NCBI GenBank assembly: GCA_902762785.1
Contig: CACWPL010000014.1
Span: 1-63,975, forward strand
Reading direction: 5' to 3'
Length of the DNA stretch: 63,975 bases
Origin: an uncultured Ruminococcus sp.
GTDB taxonomy: Bacteria > Bacillota > Clostridia > Oscillospirales > Ruminococcaceae
The position numbers were made by a program, and so were the translations under genes. Under the pieces are notes generated by a model. The model saw only the letters and a list, made by a program, of their open reading frames with translations, was not told the origin of the DNA and made no database searches. Below, in pieces: positions 8,372 through 15,643 of this stretch. Each line of letters opens with the position of its first letter. Position 1 is the stretch's first letter.

Positions 8372-9673
8372 TCAGTAAAGGAAGGTGAACGGGATGAGGA
8401 ACGACAGAGGCGGCGCTGTGAGCGTGTCCTCACTCGCCTCGACGGACGGGCACGGCGCAGGCGTCATGCCATCCTCGCAGCGGATCACCTCGACGGTCGG
8501 GCACGGTGCAGGCGTCATGCCATCCTCGCAGTGGATCGCCTCGACGGTCGGGCACGGTGCAGGCGTCATGCCATCCTCGCAGCGGATCGCCTCGACGGTC
8601 GGACACGGCGCGGGCGTCATGCCATCCTCGCAGTGGATCACGTTGTCGGACGAGGACGGAGCGGTCGCCATCGCATCCTCGATGATGGGGATCACCACTG
8701 TACATGCGGGCGTCTGGGCGGTCGGGCACGGCGCAGGCGTCATGCCGACCTCGCAGTAGACCGGCTCAGGGGCCGGGGGCGGTGCGGGCGTTTCCTCGAT
8801 GACAGGTGCCGTTACCGCTGCTTCGGCGACCGGGCACGGTGCGGGCGTGAGCGTTTCCTCGAGAACAGGCGTCGTCACCGTGATCGAAGGCGTCTCGAAG
8901 GTCGGACACGGCGGGGTCGGCAAGGTCGCGAGCATGAAAGGTGCAGGAGCCGGCGTGTCCGTGATGAGGAACGGCGCAGGCGGTGCCTCGAGCGTGGTCA
9001 CATCCAAGATCGGCTGGGCGGTCTGGATGGGCGCCGACGTGGGGAACGCCGCATAGCATTCTCTCGCGAGCCGCGTCCGATAGGCGATCACGGCGTCGGA
9101 CTTGTCTCTTGGATTCTCGAATTGGATGGTCACGGCACGCGCCGCCTCTTCCAGTGTGATGCTCGTCGAGCAGAGCTTCTGATACAGACCGCTGAAGTCC
9201 TGCTTCAGCTCCTGGAGCGCGAACATCATCTGCATCTGTCCATCACCGATGGAGGTGCCGTTTGTTCTTGCAAAGGTGAGCAGCTTCGCCTTGCGACTCG
9301 CACTCGTCCATTGAGCAACGCCATACCCCACAGAATCCGTCGCAAAATCGCGATATTCTCCAGAGTCCACCCGATCTGTATAGACCAGGTCGGAGCCAAC
9401 GCGCGACTCGAAGGTGTTTTGGACGTTGGTCGGGATAAAGGCGCTCTCTGCTTCAAAAGAGCCGAGCAGTGCGGCGATCCCGACATCCGAGAGGCCTCTC
9501 TGATGATAAAACTCGTACATCTCGGTCACACGGAGCGCACCGGGCGTGTAGCTGGTGGATGCGGCGGCCGCCGTCATGAGAGACGGGTGCGTCTTCGGCA
9601 CGGTCGGCACGGCGGTGAGCAGGATCGCAGCTACGACGATCTGCATGATCTTGGCTTTTCCTTTCGCTTTCAC
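8372..9673 (-). CDS. Secreted phage-tail-type lysozyme with Cys-containing repeats
   Basis: 433 aa. The start is GTG at 9673, preceded by AAGGAGG nine bases away; the frame is open further upstream but lacks a ribosome site there and would cut through a structured leader. After a basic N-terminus and membrane/signal segment (about 9-25), residues 50-205 match the phage tail lysozyme family (GIAALLGSFEAESAF with Glu74/Glu76, then DSVGYGVAQWTSASRK), a peptidoglycan muramidase. A Pro-rich linker follows, then four exact-length 17-aa repeats (IHCEDGMTPAPCPTVEA type) plus degenerate copies. Each repeat has two Cys, which could form disulfides outside the cell. The repeats may bind wall or act as spacer. 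Probably a wall-remodelling enzyme rather than a prophage gene, since no phage genes surround it. Confidence 0.75.
   Translation of the reverse strand: MKAKGKAKIMQIVVAAILLTAVPTVPKTHPSLMTAAAASTSYTPGALRVTEMYEFYHQRGLSDVGIAALLGSFEAESAFIPTNVQNTFESRVGSDLVYTDRVDSGEYRDFATDSVGYGVAQWTSASRKAKLLTFARTNGTSIGDGQMQMMFALQELKQDFSGLYQKLCSTSITLEEAARAVTIQFENPRDKSDAVIAYRTRLARECYAAFPTSAPIQTAQPILDVTTLEAPPAPFLITDTPAPAPFMLATLPTPPCPTFETPSITVTTPVLEETLTPAPCPVAEAAVTAPVIEETPAPPPAPEPVYCEVGMTPAPCPTAQTPACTVVIPIIEDAMATAPSSSDNVIHCEDGMTPAPCPTVEAIRCEDGMTPAPCPTVEAIHCEDGMTPAPCPTVEVIRCEDGMTPAPCPSVEASEDTLTAPPLSFLIPFTFLY
8437..8640 (-). repeat. Four tandem 51-bp units in the lysozyme gene
   Basis: Units begin at 8437, 8488, 8539 and 8590, exactly 51 bp apart, each starting CCTCGACGG on the plus strand. 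They encode the 17-aa Cys-containing repeat. A degenerate copy lies at about 8710-8760. Confidence 0.9.
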
Positions 9674-9880
9674 GGATGATGACCTCCTTTTGAGTGTAAT
9701 AAACAGAACGTGGCTGCAAGAGCGCGCACGCGATGGGAACAGGGACGGTATCGCCATCCTGCTCGCCTCGCCGCGCAGCCTCTCAGCAGCCACGTTCTGC
9801 GTTTTCCTATGTCGCTCCCAGCTCCTGCCCTGAGAGGTGCTCACGTCTGAGCACCGACAGGGGCGGGGGCATTTTTTCGT
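9674..9880 (-). promoter_or_regulatory. Structured 5' leader of the lysozyme gene
   Basis: The untranslated region before GTG 9673 contains a perfect 14-bp inverted repeat, GCAGCCACGTTCTG (9786-9799) with CAGAACGTGGCTGC (9704-9717), enclosing about 68 nt. A second nested hairpin (GTGCTCA/TGAGCAC at 9837-9854 with outer CCCTG/CAGGG) lies further upstream. I do not recognise a known riboswitch class. The upstream hairpin also reads as a plus-strand terminator, being followed by T6 at 9871-9876. Confidence 0.5.
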
Positions 9881-10145
9881 TTCTCTTGACCCATCTGTCA
9901 AGATCTATCCAACGATCTCATTCAAATATTTCGTTCAGTTTCTCTTTTTCATGTTAGATCTAGCATGATGCACAGCTTTCACACTTGTGCCACAGCGATC
10001 TGCCCAGGATCATGTGTGCTGCCGCGAGCATATCACTTTGGTCGACCCGATCGATATGATATATGGCCTCCCTACCTGATCGACACGCACACTGAGCTAC
10101 GGATCACGACCGTGACTCGTACCGTTATCAGGAAGGAGAATCACG
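9881..10145. other. Intergenic, no gene seen
   Basis: AT-rich 9890-9960, then mixed composition with several GATC sites. I see no convincing promoter for the gene at 10146, only weak TATA-like bases near 10055. Confidence 0.5.
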
Positions 10146-10901
10146 ATGGGAAACTTCTCTAAGCACATTTACCCGGGCCTGTCGATCCAGGGCATCCTGT
10201 ACGATCATGATGAGATGATTCGTTTGAGCCACCTCATCGTACCTACCAGAGTGATGGAGGTCAATTCGATACTCGTGCCGATCGACAGAAACGCCCCCTC
10301 GACCTGGCCGATACCCCCTATCGGTCAAAACTGCAAGTACGCCAGCGGCATCTTCAACGGAGTGCGTAGTGTGCCCCAGAAAGATGTCGAGCTCTTCTAT
10401 ACTGGAATCAAAGAGGGCAAGACGTACAATGTCCACACGATCGACACGATCGCTGAGATGCTGGGGAGCACGCTCAGCGAAAAGTACCGCACTGAGCTTA
10501 TCATCAGAACGAAAGGGCGTGTTTGCAATGACCCAGTATTGACGCACTTCGTCCCCGAATTGCAGAAGCAGCTTCTGGATCTCCTTGCGCAGCAGACTGT
10601 TCTGCACAGGGACGAGTGTAACGGATCAGGATGTCCTCTGGGGGTATCAGCCTTCTACTTGGGCTGCATCCAGACCTCCTTTACGATGTATAATCTTCAT
10701 GATCGTAATACTAAGAAGGACATCTCTATTTATGATATGGAACAGACGCGAGCGACGAGAGTAAAACAGATCATGAAAGCGACCAACTCGCTTTACCATG
10801 CTCTGTTTGGCTATCCGCAGTTCGACCCGGCCTTGCTCGAGAAGATCGGCGCCGAACAGATGGCCACGGATCTGCTCTTTCAAACGATCCACCGCTTTTA
10901 A
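10146..10901 (+). CDS. Unrecognised 251-aa protein
   Basis: I do not recognise this gene. ATG at 10146 follows GGAAGGAG at a normal distance, so it is probably expressed. No signal peptide or membrane segment is visible; the protein is soluble with mixed charge. Landmarks are WPIPPIGQNCKYASGIFNG (about 57-75), a Cys-containing DECNGSGCPLG (about 158-168), and a helical C-terminus TRATRVKQIMKATNSL. It is followed by a second unrecognised gene and a long non-coding stretch. Base composition is lower in GC than flanking genes, which hints at transfer. No function is proposed. Confidence 0.55.
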   Translation: MGNFSKHIYPGLSIQGILYDHDEMIRLSHLIVPTRVMEVNSILVPIDRNAPSTWPIPPIGQNCKYASGIFNGVRSVPQKDVELFYTGIKEGKTYNVHTIDTIAEMLGSTLSEKYRTELIIRTKGRVCNDPVLTHFVPELQKQLLDLLAQQTVLHRDECNGSGCPLGVSAFYLGCIQTSFTMYNLHDRNTKKDISIYDMEQTRATRVKQIMKATNSLYHALFGYPQFDPALLEKIGAEQMATDLLFQTIHRF

Positions 10902-10922
10902 AAAGCGGACTCCGTCAAACAC

Positions 10923-10942
10923 TGAGTCGGCACCTGCCGACT
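10923..10942 (+). terminator. Short hairpin after the unknown gene
   Basis: GAGTCGGC and GCCGACTC form an 8-bp stem with a 4-base loop. There is no T-run, so it may be only a pause or mRNA-end structure. Confidence 0.35.
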
Positions 10943-10966
10943 CTTAGAAAGGACATACTTTCAAAC

Positions 10967-11014
10967 ATGAACGCGAAAACGCAGACCAACGATCTGATCA
11001 GTGGGAGCGGATGA
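10967..11014 (+). CDS. Possible 15-aa peptide
   Basis: ATG at 10967 encodes MNAKTQTNDLISGSG-stop behind AGAAAGGA (spacing long, about 13). It could be a leader peptide for the 11123 gene or chance. An imperfect GC hairpin follows (about 11039-11065). Confidence 0.2.
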   Translation: MNAKTQTNDLISGSG

Positions 11015-11122
11015 CGTTTGCTTTGACCTACCGGCGTGCCCGCCGTGCATGTGTCGGCCGGCGGGAGAACGCCTTGTGAAGTCATGAGCAAACAAAGCAG
11101 TCCTAACGTAAAGGAGGAAAGC

Positions 11123-11947
11123 ATGAGTATCAAGATGGAGTTAGAATGCCTGCATGCGTATAGGGAGACCTCGATAGTACCGATCAGACGTAAGAACTAC
11201 GCCTGGATCAATGCGATCGCGTATGCGCTCATCGATCTCATCATACCGATCTCTCCCCGGAAAAAGCGTTCCAATGTTTATGTAGACGAGATCACCGTCC
11301 GTCCCCTGGCCCGTACAGAGCGTTTGTATCTCAGGATACCTAGCACACGGCGGGAGAGGCTGACCTCGGTCCCATTCACATCTCAGACCACTGTAGCACT
11401 GTTCCGCAAGATGCAAACGAGCAGTCTGAACAGGCTCCGCGACGTTTTGCAGCTTTTGGCGACATGCCGGCTAGAGATCGAGCATCTCGCATCTCCACAA
11501 AGGAGCGGCGCATATCCATTGCCTGATATCCGGTGGCAGGAGCGATCGATCGAGAGGCGGAGGCTGATGTATTACCAAGATACTGCTGAAAAGGCTTCCA
11601 CATACCTCATCCAGAATAGCGTGTCCCATTACCTCTTCCATCAATCGCCAACAGAAGGTACGCGTCAAGATCTGCCACTAGAGAGGATCAACACTGCGTT
11701 CTATCATTATGGAGAGCAAGTGATCCAGCTAGAGGTGATCCGAGAGATGCAGCGGCAGCAGCTAGAACGTGTCGAGCGGCTGCAAAGCCTGCCCGCACCC
11801 GCTACCGATCCTAGCCAGCTATCGGAATGGAAGGAAGAGGCGGAAGAGTTCTATACTGAGAGGCTCCAAGCGCAGGAGAATGTGCTCGAGAAGTTGACAA
11901 AGGATCTATCACAGCAGCTAGAGCGATATACCGTTCGTTCTGCGTGA
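11123..11947 (+). CDS. Unrecognised 274-aa basic protein
   Basis: I do not recognise this gene. ATG 11123 sits six bases behind AAAGGAGG; the frame is open further upstream without a ribosome site. The N-terminal half is basic (IPISPRKKRSNVYV, then RPLARTERLYL), the rest is helical and charged, with coiled-coil-like stretches at about 195-215 (EVIREMQRQQLERVERLQ) and 240-270. No signal peptide, and the one hydrophobic patch (AIAYALIDLIIPI, about 30-42) is short for a membrane span. It lies between the other unknown gene and the GATC-dense non-coding region. Codon use is more AT-rich than in neighbours. Confidence 0.55.
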   Translation: MSIKMELECLHAYRETSIVPIRRKNYAWINAIAYALIDLIIPISPRKKRSNVYVDEITVRPLARTERLYLRIPSTRRERLTSVPFTSQTTVALFRKMQTSSLNRLRDVLQLLATCRLEIEHLASPQRSGAYPLPDIRWQERSIERRRLMYYQDTAEKASTYLIQNSVSHYLFHQSPTEGTRQDLPLERINTAFYHYGEQVIQLEVIREMQRQQLERVERLQSLPAPATDPSQLSEWKEEAEEFYTERLQAQENVLEKLTKDLSQQLERYTVRSA

Positions 11948-12271
11948 TGCGCATGGATCGTTGCGCGGATCCTGACCGACACAACATGTGATCGGGAGCT
12001 CATACGATCCAAATCACTCATTCTTATCATTCTTAACGGTCTATCCATTTGTGGGGCAACAGTTCGTGCGATCGCTATTTTGCGAAAGGCAGCGACCGAG
12101 CGATGTGAAAGTCATATTCTTATTGGGATGTGTTGCGTGCGATAGGATCAGTTTTTCAAGCTGATCTGACGAGCTCGATCATTCGTTTTTCAAAACAGAC
12201 CTCGACAGAACGTTCTCATCTGGTCTTCCTGGGGATGATCATGTAAAGATCCCTTGGTTTTTCAGAAAACA

Positions 12272-12464
12272 GTCTTATTATTGGATCGTTCCAGATCGAG
12301 AGAAGCTTTATTGTGATCGGATCTGGGAAAAACAATGATCATTCAAGGTCAAAATAACGATCGTTGGAAAAGAAATATCATGAAAAGTGCAGGAGAATCA
12401 TTCTTTATCTCTTGGGATACTTGATCATGATCCGTGTTTCTGTAACAACTTTTATTTTAAGATC
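12272..12464. repeat. Imperfect direct repeat, copy A
   Basis: Begins GTCTTATTATTGGATCGTTC; shares with copy B the blocks GGATCGTTCCAGATC, AACAATGATCATT, GATCGTTGGAAAAGAAAT, GATCATGATCC and a final AAGATC in the same order. Confidence 0.75.
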
Positions 12465-12580
12465 TTTGCTCGATGGAAAACTGTTGATGTGGTGGATGAG
12501 TTGGTGACGATGGAACGATCACTCGATCTGGTATCTAGGTGATATCCATGCAAAAAAAGCCTTGATATCGAAGAAAAATG

Positions 12581-12770
12581 GTCTTATGATGGATCGTTCC
12601 AGATCAAAAGAGATTCGATAAAAACTGAATCCTTAAAAACAATGATCATTTGTTATCAAGAAAGATCGTTGGAAAAGAAATGATAAGAAATAAAGAAAAC
12701 GGATTCTTGGATCCTTTGGTCTATCCAGATCATGATCCCTGTTTTCGTGACGTTCATTTTTTCCAAGATC
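12581..12770. repeat. Imperfect direct repeat, copy B
   Basis: Begins GTCTTATGATGGATCGTTCC, about 309 bp after copy A, with the same ordered blocks. The copies differ by many substitutions and small indels, so the duplication is old. Confidence 0.75.
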
Positions 12771-13087
12771 GATCGGATAACATTCAAAAATGATCGCAAA
12801 ACAGTTCGTTTCCGAATCCTTTCCTGAAAAACAGGAGGTGGTCTTATCGCGTAGCATTCGTTGATCGAATTAAAAAGAATTGTGAAATGTTCGACACCAT
12901 GAATAAAAAAGGATGATCACATCGAGGAGGCATACGCCTTATGAATGATCCATGAGATATGAATCGATCAAGATCGCTATGAACATCCACATCGCCGCCT
13001 CTGCGGCAACATGATACACCCTCCCGGCGTGATCTCCGTCGGGAGGGCGTTATCGTTGCAGAAATACGGCCGCGTTCCTTACCACAC

Positions 13088-13116
13088 TTGCATTCTCTTT
13101 CAAGTTGTGGTATACT
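13088..13116 (+). promoter_or_regulatory. SigA-type promoter of the GNAT/bcp/EFR1 group
   Basis: TTGCAT (13088-13093), 17 bp, TATACT (13111-13116) with TGG just before. Confidence 0.7.
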
Positions 13117-13188
13117 TGTAGAATAAAACAAGTCCGCCGTCTCAGCACGGCCTGTCCCCGCGCGCGAAGATCTAAGAAAGGAGTTGCT

Positions 13189-13641
13189 ATGCAGAACATC
13201 GTCATCGAAAAAGTCGAAAAAGATACAGCGCTCCATGCCGCGCTGACCGCGTTCGTGGAGGCATCCTCGTGGGACGAGGTGAAGGATCACACGAGCCGGC
13301 TCCTCCGCGAATGGGCGTTCACCGGATGGGAGACGCCCTTTGCCGCTGTCGCAGACGGTCAGACCGTCGGGATGGCGACCCTCATGCAGACGGACTATTA
13401 CCCGCTCCCGGAGCTCTGCCCATGAATCTCGACCCTCTTCGTCACCGAGGCATTCCGCGGGCAGGGCATCTGCGGTGAGCTGATCGCGGCCGCGGAGCGC
13501 TATGCGAAGTCGCTCGGCTTTGAAAAGGCCTATATCCCGACGTCGATCATCGGTCTTTATGAACGGTACGGCTATGTGTATGTCAAGGACATCGTCAACT
13601 ACGGCGGCGAGACCGACCGGCTCTATGCCAAGCCGCTCTGA
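13189..13641 (+). pseudogene. GNAT acetyltransferase with in-frame TGA
   Basis: ATG 13189, behind AAAGGAG, starts a GNAT N-acetyltransferase: DGQTVGMATLMQTDYYPLP, then after the interruption ISTLFVTEAFRGQGICGELI (acetyl-CoA loop, RGQGxxG type) and ERYGYVYVKD near the end. Codon 79 (13423-13425) is TGA where the family has Trp (CPWISTLFV context), and the same frame continues to TGA at 13639. One base change, TGG to TGA, explains it. Other genes here end normally in TGA, so recoding is unlikely. Either a recent nonsense mutation, a sequencing error, or suppression. bcp starts 31 bases later, so the gene leads a small oxidative-stress-like group. Confidence 0.75.
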
Positions 13642-13672
13642 CCCGCCACGACCACACAAAGGAGGTACGCCC

Positions 13673-14128
13673 ATGCTCCCAGTACAAACTCCCGCTCCCC
13701 TCTTCACCCTCCCCGACCAGAACGGCACGCCCCGCAGTCTCGCCGACTACCGCGGCAAGAGGGTGATCCTCTATTTCTACCCGAAGGACATGACCGCCGG
13801 GTGCAGCGCACAGGCGTGCAGCTTCGGCGCGCTGTATCCGCAGTTCCAGGAGAAGGGCGCCGTCATCCTCGGTGTCAGCAAGGACAGTGTGGCCTCGCAC
13901 AAGAAGTTCGAGGAGAAGTACGGTCTGCCGTTCCTGCTGCTGTCCGACCCGGCGCTGGAGGTGATCCAGGCGTATGGCGTCTGGAAGGAGAAAAAGCGCT
14001 ACGGCAAGGTCTCCATGGGCGTCGTCCGCACGACCTATCTCATCGACGAGAACGGCATCATCGTCCAGGCGTTCGACAAGGTCAAGGCCAAGGAGAACGC
14101 CGCACAAATGCTCGAGACACTGACTTGA
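13673..14128 (+). CDS. bcp: Thioredoxin-dependent peroxiredoxin (BCP type)
   Basis: 151 aa. AhpC/TSA fold protein of the BCP/PrxQ class that reduces H2O2 and organic hydroperoxides with thioredoxin. Peroxidatic Cys44 in KDMTAGCSAQACSF, with Cys49 five residues on as the PrxQ-type resolving Cys. VSKDSVASHKKFEEKYG and MGVVRTTYLID are family signatures. The start is fixed by AAAGGAGG at 13657-13664. It follows the broken GNAT gene by 31 bases and precedes the EFR1 gene by 19, so all three are probably on one transcript. Confidence 0.9.
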   Translation: MLPVQTPAPLFTLPDQNGTPRSLADYRGKRVILYFYPKDMTAGCSAQACSFGALYPQFQEKGAVILGVSKDSVASHKKFEEKYGLPFLLLSDPALEVIQAYGVWKEKKRYGKVSMGVVRTTYLIDENGIIVQAFDKVKAKENAAQMLETLT

Positions 14129-14147
14129 CCTCACAGGAGGTGACATC

Positions 14148-14870
14148 ATGATCTTTTACTTTTCCTCGACCGGGAACTGTCAGTATGTGGCCGAGCGGAT
14201 CGCGGCGGCGACCGGCGACCGTGCCGTCTCCATGCTCGACTGTCTCAAACGGAAGGCGCTGTCCTTCCCGGACTGCGAGCAGCTCGGCATCGTGGTCCCG
14301 ACCTATGCCTGGGGACTGCCGGACATCGTCGACCTGTTCCTGAAGCGCGTGCAGATCCGCGCCCGCTATGCGTTCTTTGTCGTGACCTACGGCACCACGC
14401 CCGGGAACACGCTCTATTTCGCAGAGACGTACCTGCGGCGGCGCTTCGACATCGCCTTCAGCCTCCAGATGCCGGACAACTTCACGCCCTGGTTCGACCT
14501 CTCCGCCCCCGAGAAGGTCGCCGCCCAGAATGCCGCCGCGGACGTCCGCCTCGATGCCATCATCCGCCAGATCACCGCGCGGGAGACGGGCCATTTCATG
14601 CAGCGTGTCCCGCCGCAGTTCACGAGTCTCTTCCACAAGATGGCCTACGACTGGCTCCGGCAGACGTCCAACCTCCGTGTCGAGGAGACCTGCATCGGCT
14701 GCGGGCTCTGCGCCAAGCGCTGCCCCGTCCACGCCATCGAGATGCGCGGCGGACGGCCGGTCTGGGTCAAGGACAAATGTACGATGTGCCTCGGATGCCT
14801 GCATCGCTGTCCCAAATTCGCGATCGTTTATGGCCGGTCTCCCGAGCACGGGCAATACCGACATCCGTAA
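14148..14870 (+). CDS. EFR1-type flavodoxin / 2[4Fe-4S] ferredoxin fusion
   Basis: 240 aa. The N-terminal half is flavodoxin-like, beginning MIFYFSSTGNCQYVAERIA (FMN phosphate loop SSTGN), and the C-terminus carries two 4Fe-4S motifs: Cys182-185-188-192 (CIGCGLCAKRC) and Cys211-214-217-221 (CTMCLGCLHRC). This is the EFR1 family of anaerobic electron carriers; the partner is unknown. The ribosome site AGGAGG lies 9 bases upstream. The position behind bcp suggests reducing power for redox defence. Confidence 0.88.
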   Translation: MIFYFSSTGNCQYVAERIAAATGDRAVSMLDCLKRKALSFPDCEQLGIVVPTYAWGLPDIVDLFLKRVQIRARYAFFVVTYGTTPGNTLYFAETYLRRRFDIAFSLQMPDNFTPWFDLSAPEKVAAQNAAADVRLDAIIRQITARETGHFMQRVPPQFTSLFHKMAYDWLRQTSNLRVEETCIGCGLCAKRCPVHAIEMRGGRPVWVKDKCTMCLGCLHRCPKFAIVYGRSPEHGQYRHP

Positions 14871-14896
14871 GTCCGTGCCGTATACCACAGGTATAC

Positions 14897-14925
14897 TTGA
14901 CATCTCCGCCGGCCTGTGCTATAAT
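14897..14925 (+). promoter_or_regulatory. Consensus promoter of the leader-HTH-tRNA operon
   Basis: TTGACA (14897-14902), 17 bp, TATAAT (14920-14925) with an extended TGC. It is the only promoter I see for the leader ORF, the HTH gene and the three tRNAs. Confidence 0.85.
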
Positions 14926-14980
14926 AAGACCATCAGCTCGGGGGAACGCCCCCAAAACAACGATAGAAAGGATGAGAAAG

Positions 14981-15127
14981 ATGACCACGATCAAGAACGC
15001 GCTCCGGCAGTATGTCTTTTTTGCACAGCAGTTCCAGTTTCGCTTTTTTCGCCAGTGGCAAGAGAAGCGCTTTATCGTGCTGCACCCAAGGCATACACGC
15101 GTTCGTTCGGCTCGCCCCATCGGGTGA
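14981..15127 (+). CDS. Phe/Gln/Trp-rich leader peptide, 48 aa
   Basis: ATG 14981 lies 8 bases behind AAAGGA. The peptide is basic and odd in composition: codons 10-27 read QYVFFAQQFQFRFFRQWQ, so 13 of 18 are Phe (6), Gln (6) or Trp (1). Five of the six Gln codons are CAG. A rho-independent terminator begins 46 bases after the stop, and the next RNA genes are tRNA-Trp(CCA), tRNA-Phe(GAA) and tRNA-Gln(CTG), the tRNAs that read those codons. I infer a regulatory leader in which ribosome stalling reports on charging of these tRNAs. The alternative, a small membrane-active peptide or toxin, is less likely because no antitoxin or hydrophobic helix is evident. Confidence 0.65.
   Translation: MTTIKNALRQYVFFAQQFQFRFFRQWQEKRFIVLHPRHTRVRSARPIG
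15079..15088 (+). promoter_or_regulatory. Candidate antiterminator arm
   Basis: GCTGCACCCA, inside codons 33-36 of the leader, is exactly complementary over 10 bases to TGGGTGCAGC at 15180-15189, which overlaps the 5' arm of the terminator. A ribosome held at codons 13-27 would leave this arm free to pair. Confidence 0.5.
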
Positions 15128-15172
15128 GGCCAGGTCGTGATCTGTTTTTCGGATCATCGTCGGATAGAACGG

Positions 15173-15209
15173 GACCGTCTGGGTGCAGCTGCACGCAGAC
15201 GGTCTTTTT
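15173..15209 (+). terminator. Rho-independent terminator, probable attenuator
   Basis: GACCGTCTG (15173-15181) pairs with CAGACGGTC (15196-15204), the stem extended inward by GTGCA/TGCAC, followed by TTTTT (15205-15209). It sits between the leader ORF and the HTH gene with no promoter after it, so downstream genes depend on readthrough. Confidence 0.85.
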
Positions 15210-15237
15210 ACATCTATCCGGAAAGGTGGTCCTCCCC

Positions 15238-15468
15238 ATGACGACAGTCGTCCCCATGATCGACATGACCGCGACCGGCGCGAACATCCGCGCGCTGATC
15301 CGCTCCAAAGGCCTCAGAGTCACAGATGTACAGCATATCTGCGGCTTCAACACGCCGCAGGCCATCTTCAAATGGATGCGCGGCGACGCGCTCCCCTCGA
15401 TCGACAACCTCGTGATCCTCGCGCATGTGCTCGAGGTCACGGTCGACGAGATCCTCGTCCTCCGCTGA
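15238..15468 (+). CDS. Small XRE-like helix-turn-helix protein
   Basis: 76 aa. Nearly the whole protein is a Cro/C1-type HTH: GANIRALIRSKGLRVTDVQ, then GFNTPQAIFKWMRGDALPS (recognition helix) and IDNLVILAHVLEVTVDEIL. It lacks a second domain. GAAAGGTGG precedes ATG 15238. Only 28 bases separate it from the terminator, and tRNA-Trp starts 21 bases after its stop, so it appears to be transcribed with the tRNAs under control of the attenuator. Its target is unknown; autoregulation or control of the tRNA operon is possible. Confidence 0.8.
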   Translation: MTTVVPMIDMTATGANIRALIRSKGLRVTDVQHICGFNTPQAIFKWMRGDALPSIDNLVILAHVLEVTVDEILVLR

Positions 15469-15489
15469 CGCCGCGTCGGGAGGACGCAT

Positions 15490-15563
15490 AGGAGGATCGT
15501 CCAATGGAAGGACAGCGGTCTCCAACACCGCCGATCACAGTTCGACCCTGTGTCCTCCTGCCA
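15490..15563 (+). tRNA. tRNA-Trp (CCA)
   Basis: Acceptor AGGAGGA/TCCTCCT, anticodon stem-loop GCGGT-CTCCAAC-ACCGC with anticodon CCA, T arm CACAG-TTCGACC-CTGTG, discriminator G, CCA encoded. Confidence 0.95.
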
Positions 15564-15566
15564 AAT

Positions 15567-15642
15567 GCCTCCGTAGCTCAGCCGGTAGAGCGCAGGTCTG
15601 AAGAGCCTGGCGCCGCAAGTTCGACCCTTGCCGGAGGCACCA
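15567..15642 (+). tRNA. tRNA-Phe (GAA)
   Basis: Acceptor GCCTCCG/CGGAGGC, anticodon arm CAGGT-CTGAAGA-GCCTG with anticodon GAA, T arm GCAAG-TTCGACC-CTTGC, discriminator A, CCA encoded. It starts 3 bases after tRNA-Trp. Confidence 0.95.
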
Positions 15643-15643
15643 C

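Larger units (their letters stand above)
11948..13076. other. Long AT-rich, GATC-dense non-coding region
   Basis: About 1.1 kb with no credible gene on either strand. GC is clearly lower than in the flanks. By hand I count about 36 GATC sites in 11941-12980. It holds a 190-bp imperfect direct duplication (separate entries). Near the right end CCCTCCCG/CGGGAGGG form a hairpin (about 13021-13048). Confidence 0.6.

Noticed and set aside
7521-8378. Gly/Ala-repeat frame opposite the lipoprotein
   Set aside because: It is the complement of the Pro/Ala linker; the lipobox protein with promoter on the other strand explains the region.
7540-8640. CRISPR-like regular repeats
   Set aside because: The repeats are in-frame coding repeats with no unique spacers. 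I saw no CRISPR array or cas gene anywhere in the window.
8372-9673. Lysozyme gene as part of a prophage
   Set aside because: No other phage genes nearby; signal segment, linker and repeats suit a host surface enzyme.
11941-12980. GATC density as a Dam/SeqA-type replication origin
   Set aside because: Genes here are also GATC-rich because of Ile ATC codons, no dnaA boxes or replication genes are near, and Dam/SeqA control is not expected in this lineage.
14981-15127. Leader ORF as a type I toxin
   Set aside because: No hydrophobic membrane helix and no antisense RNA gene evident; the codon match to the adjacent tRNAs is a better explanation.
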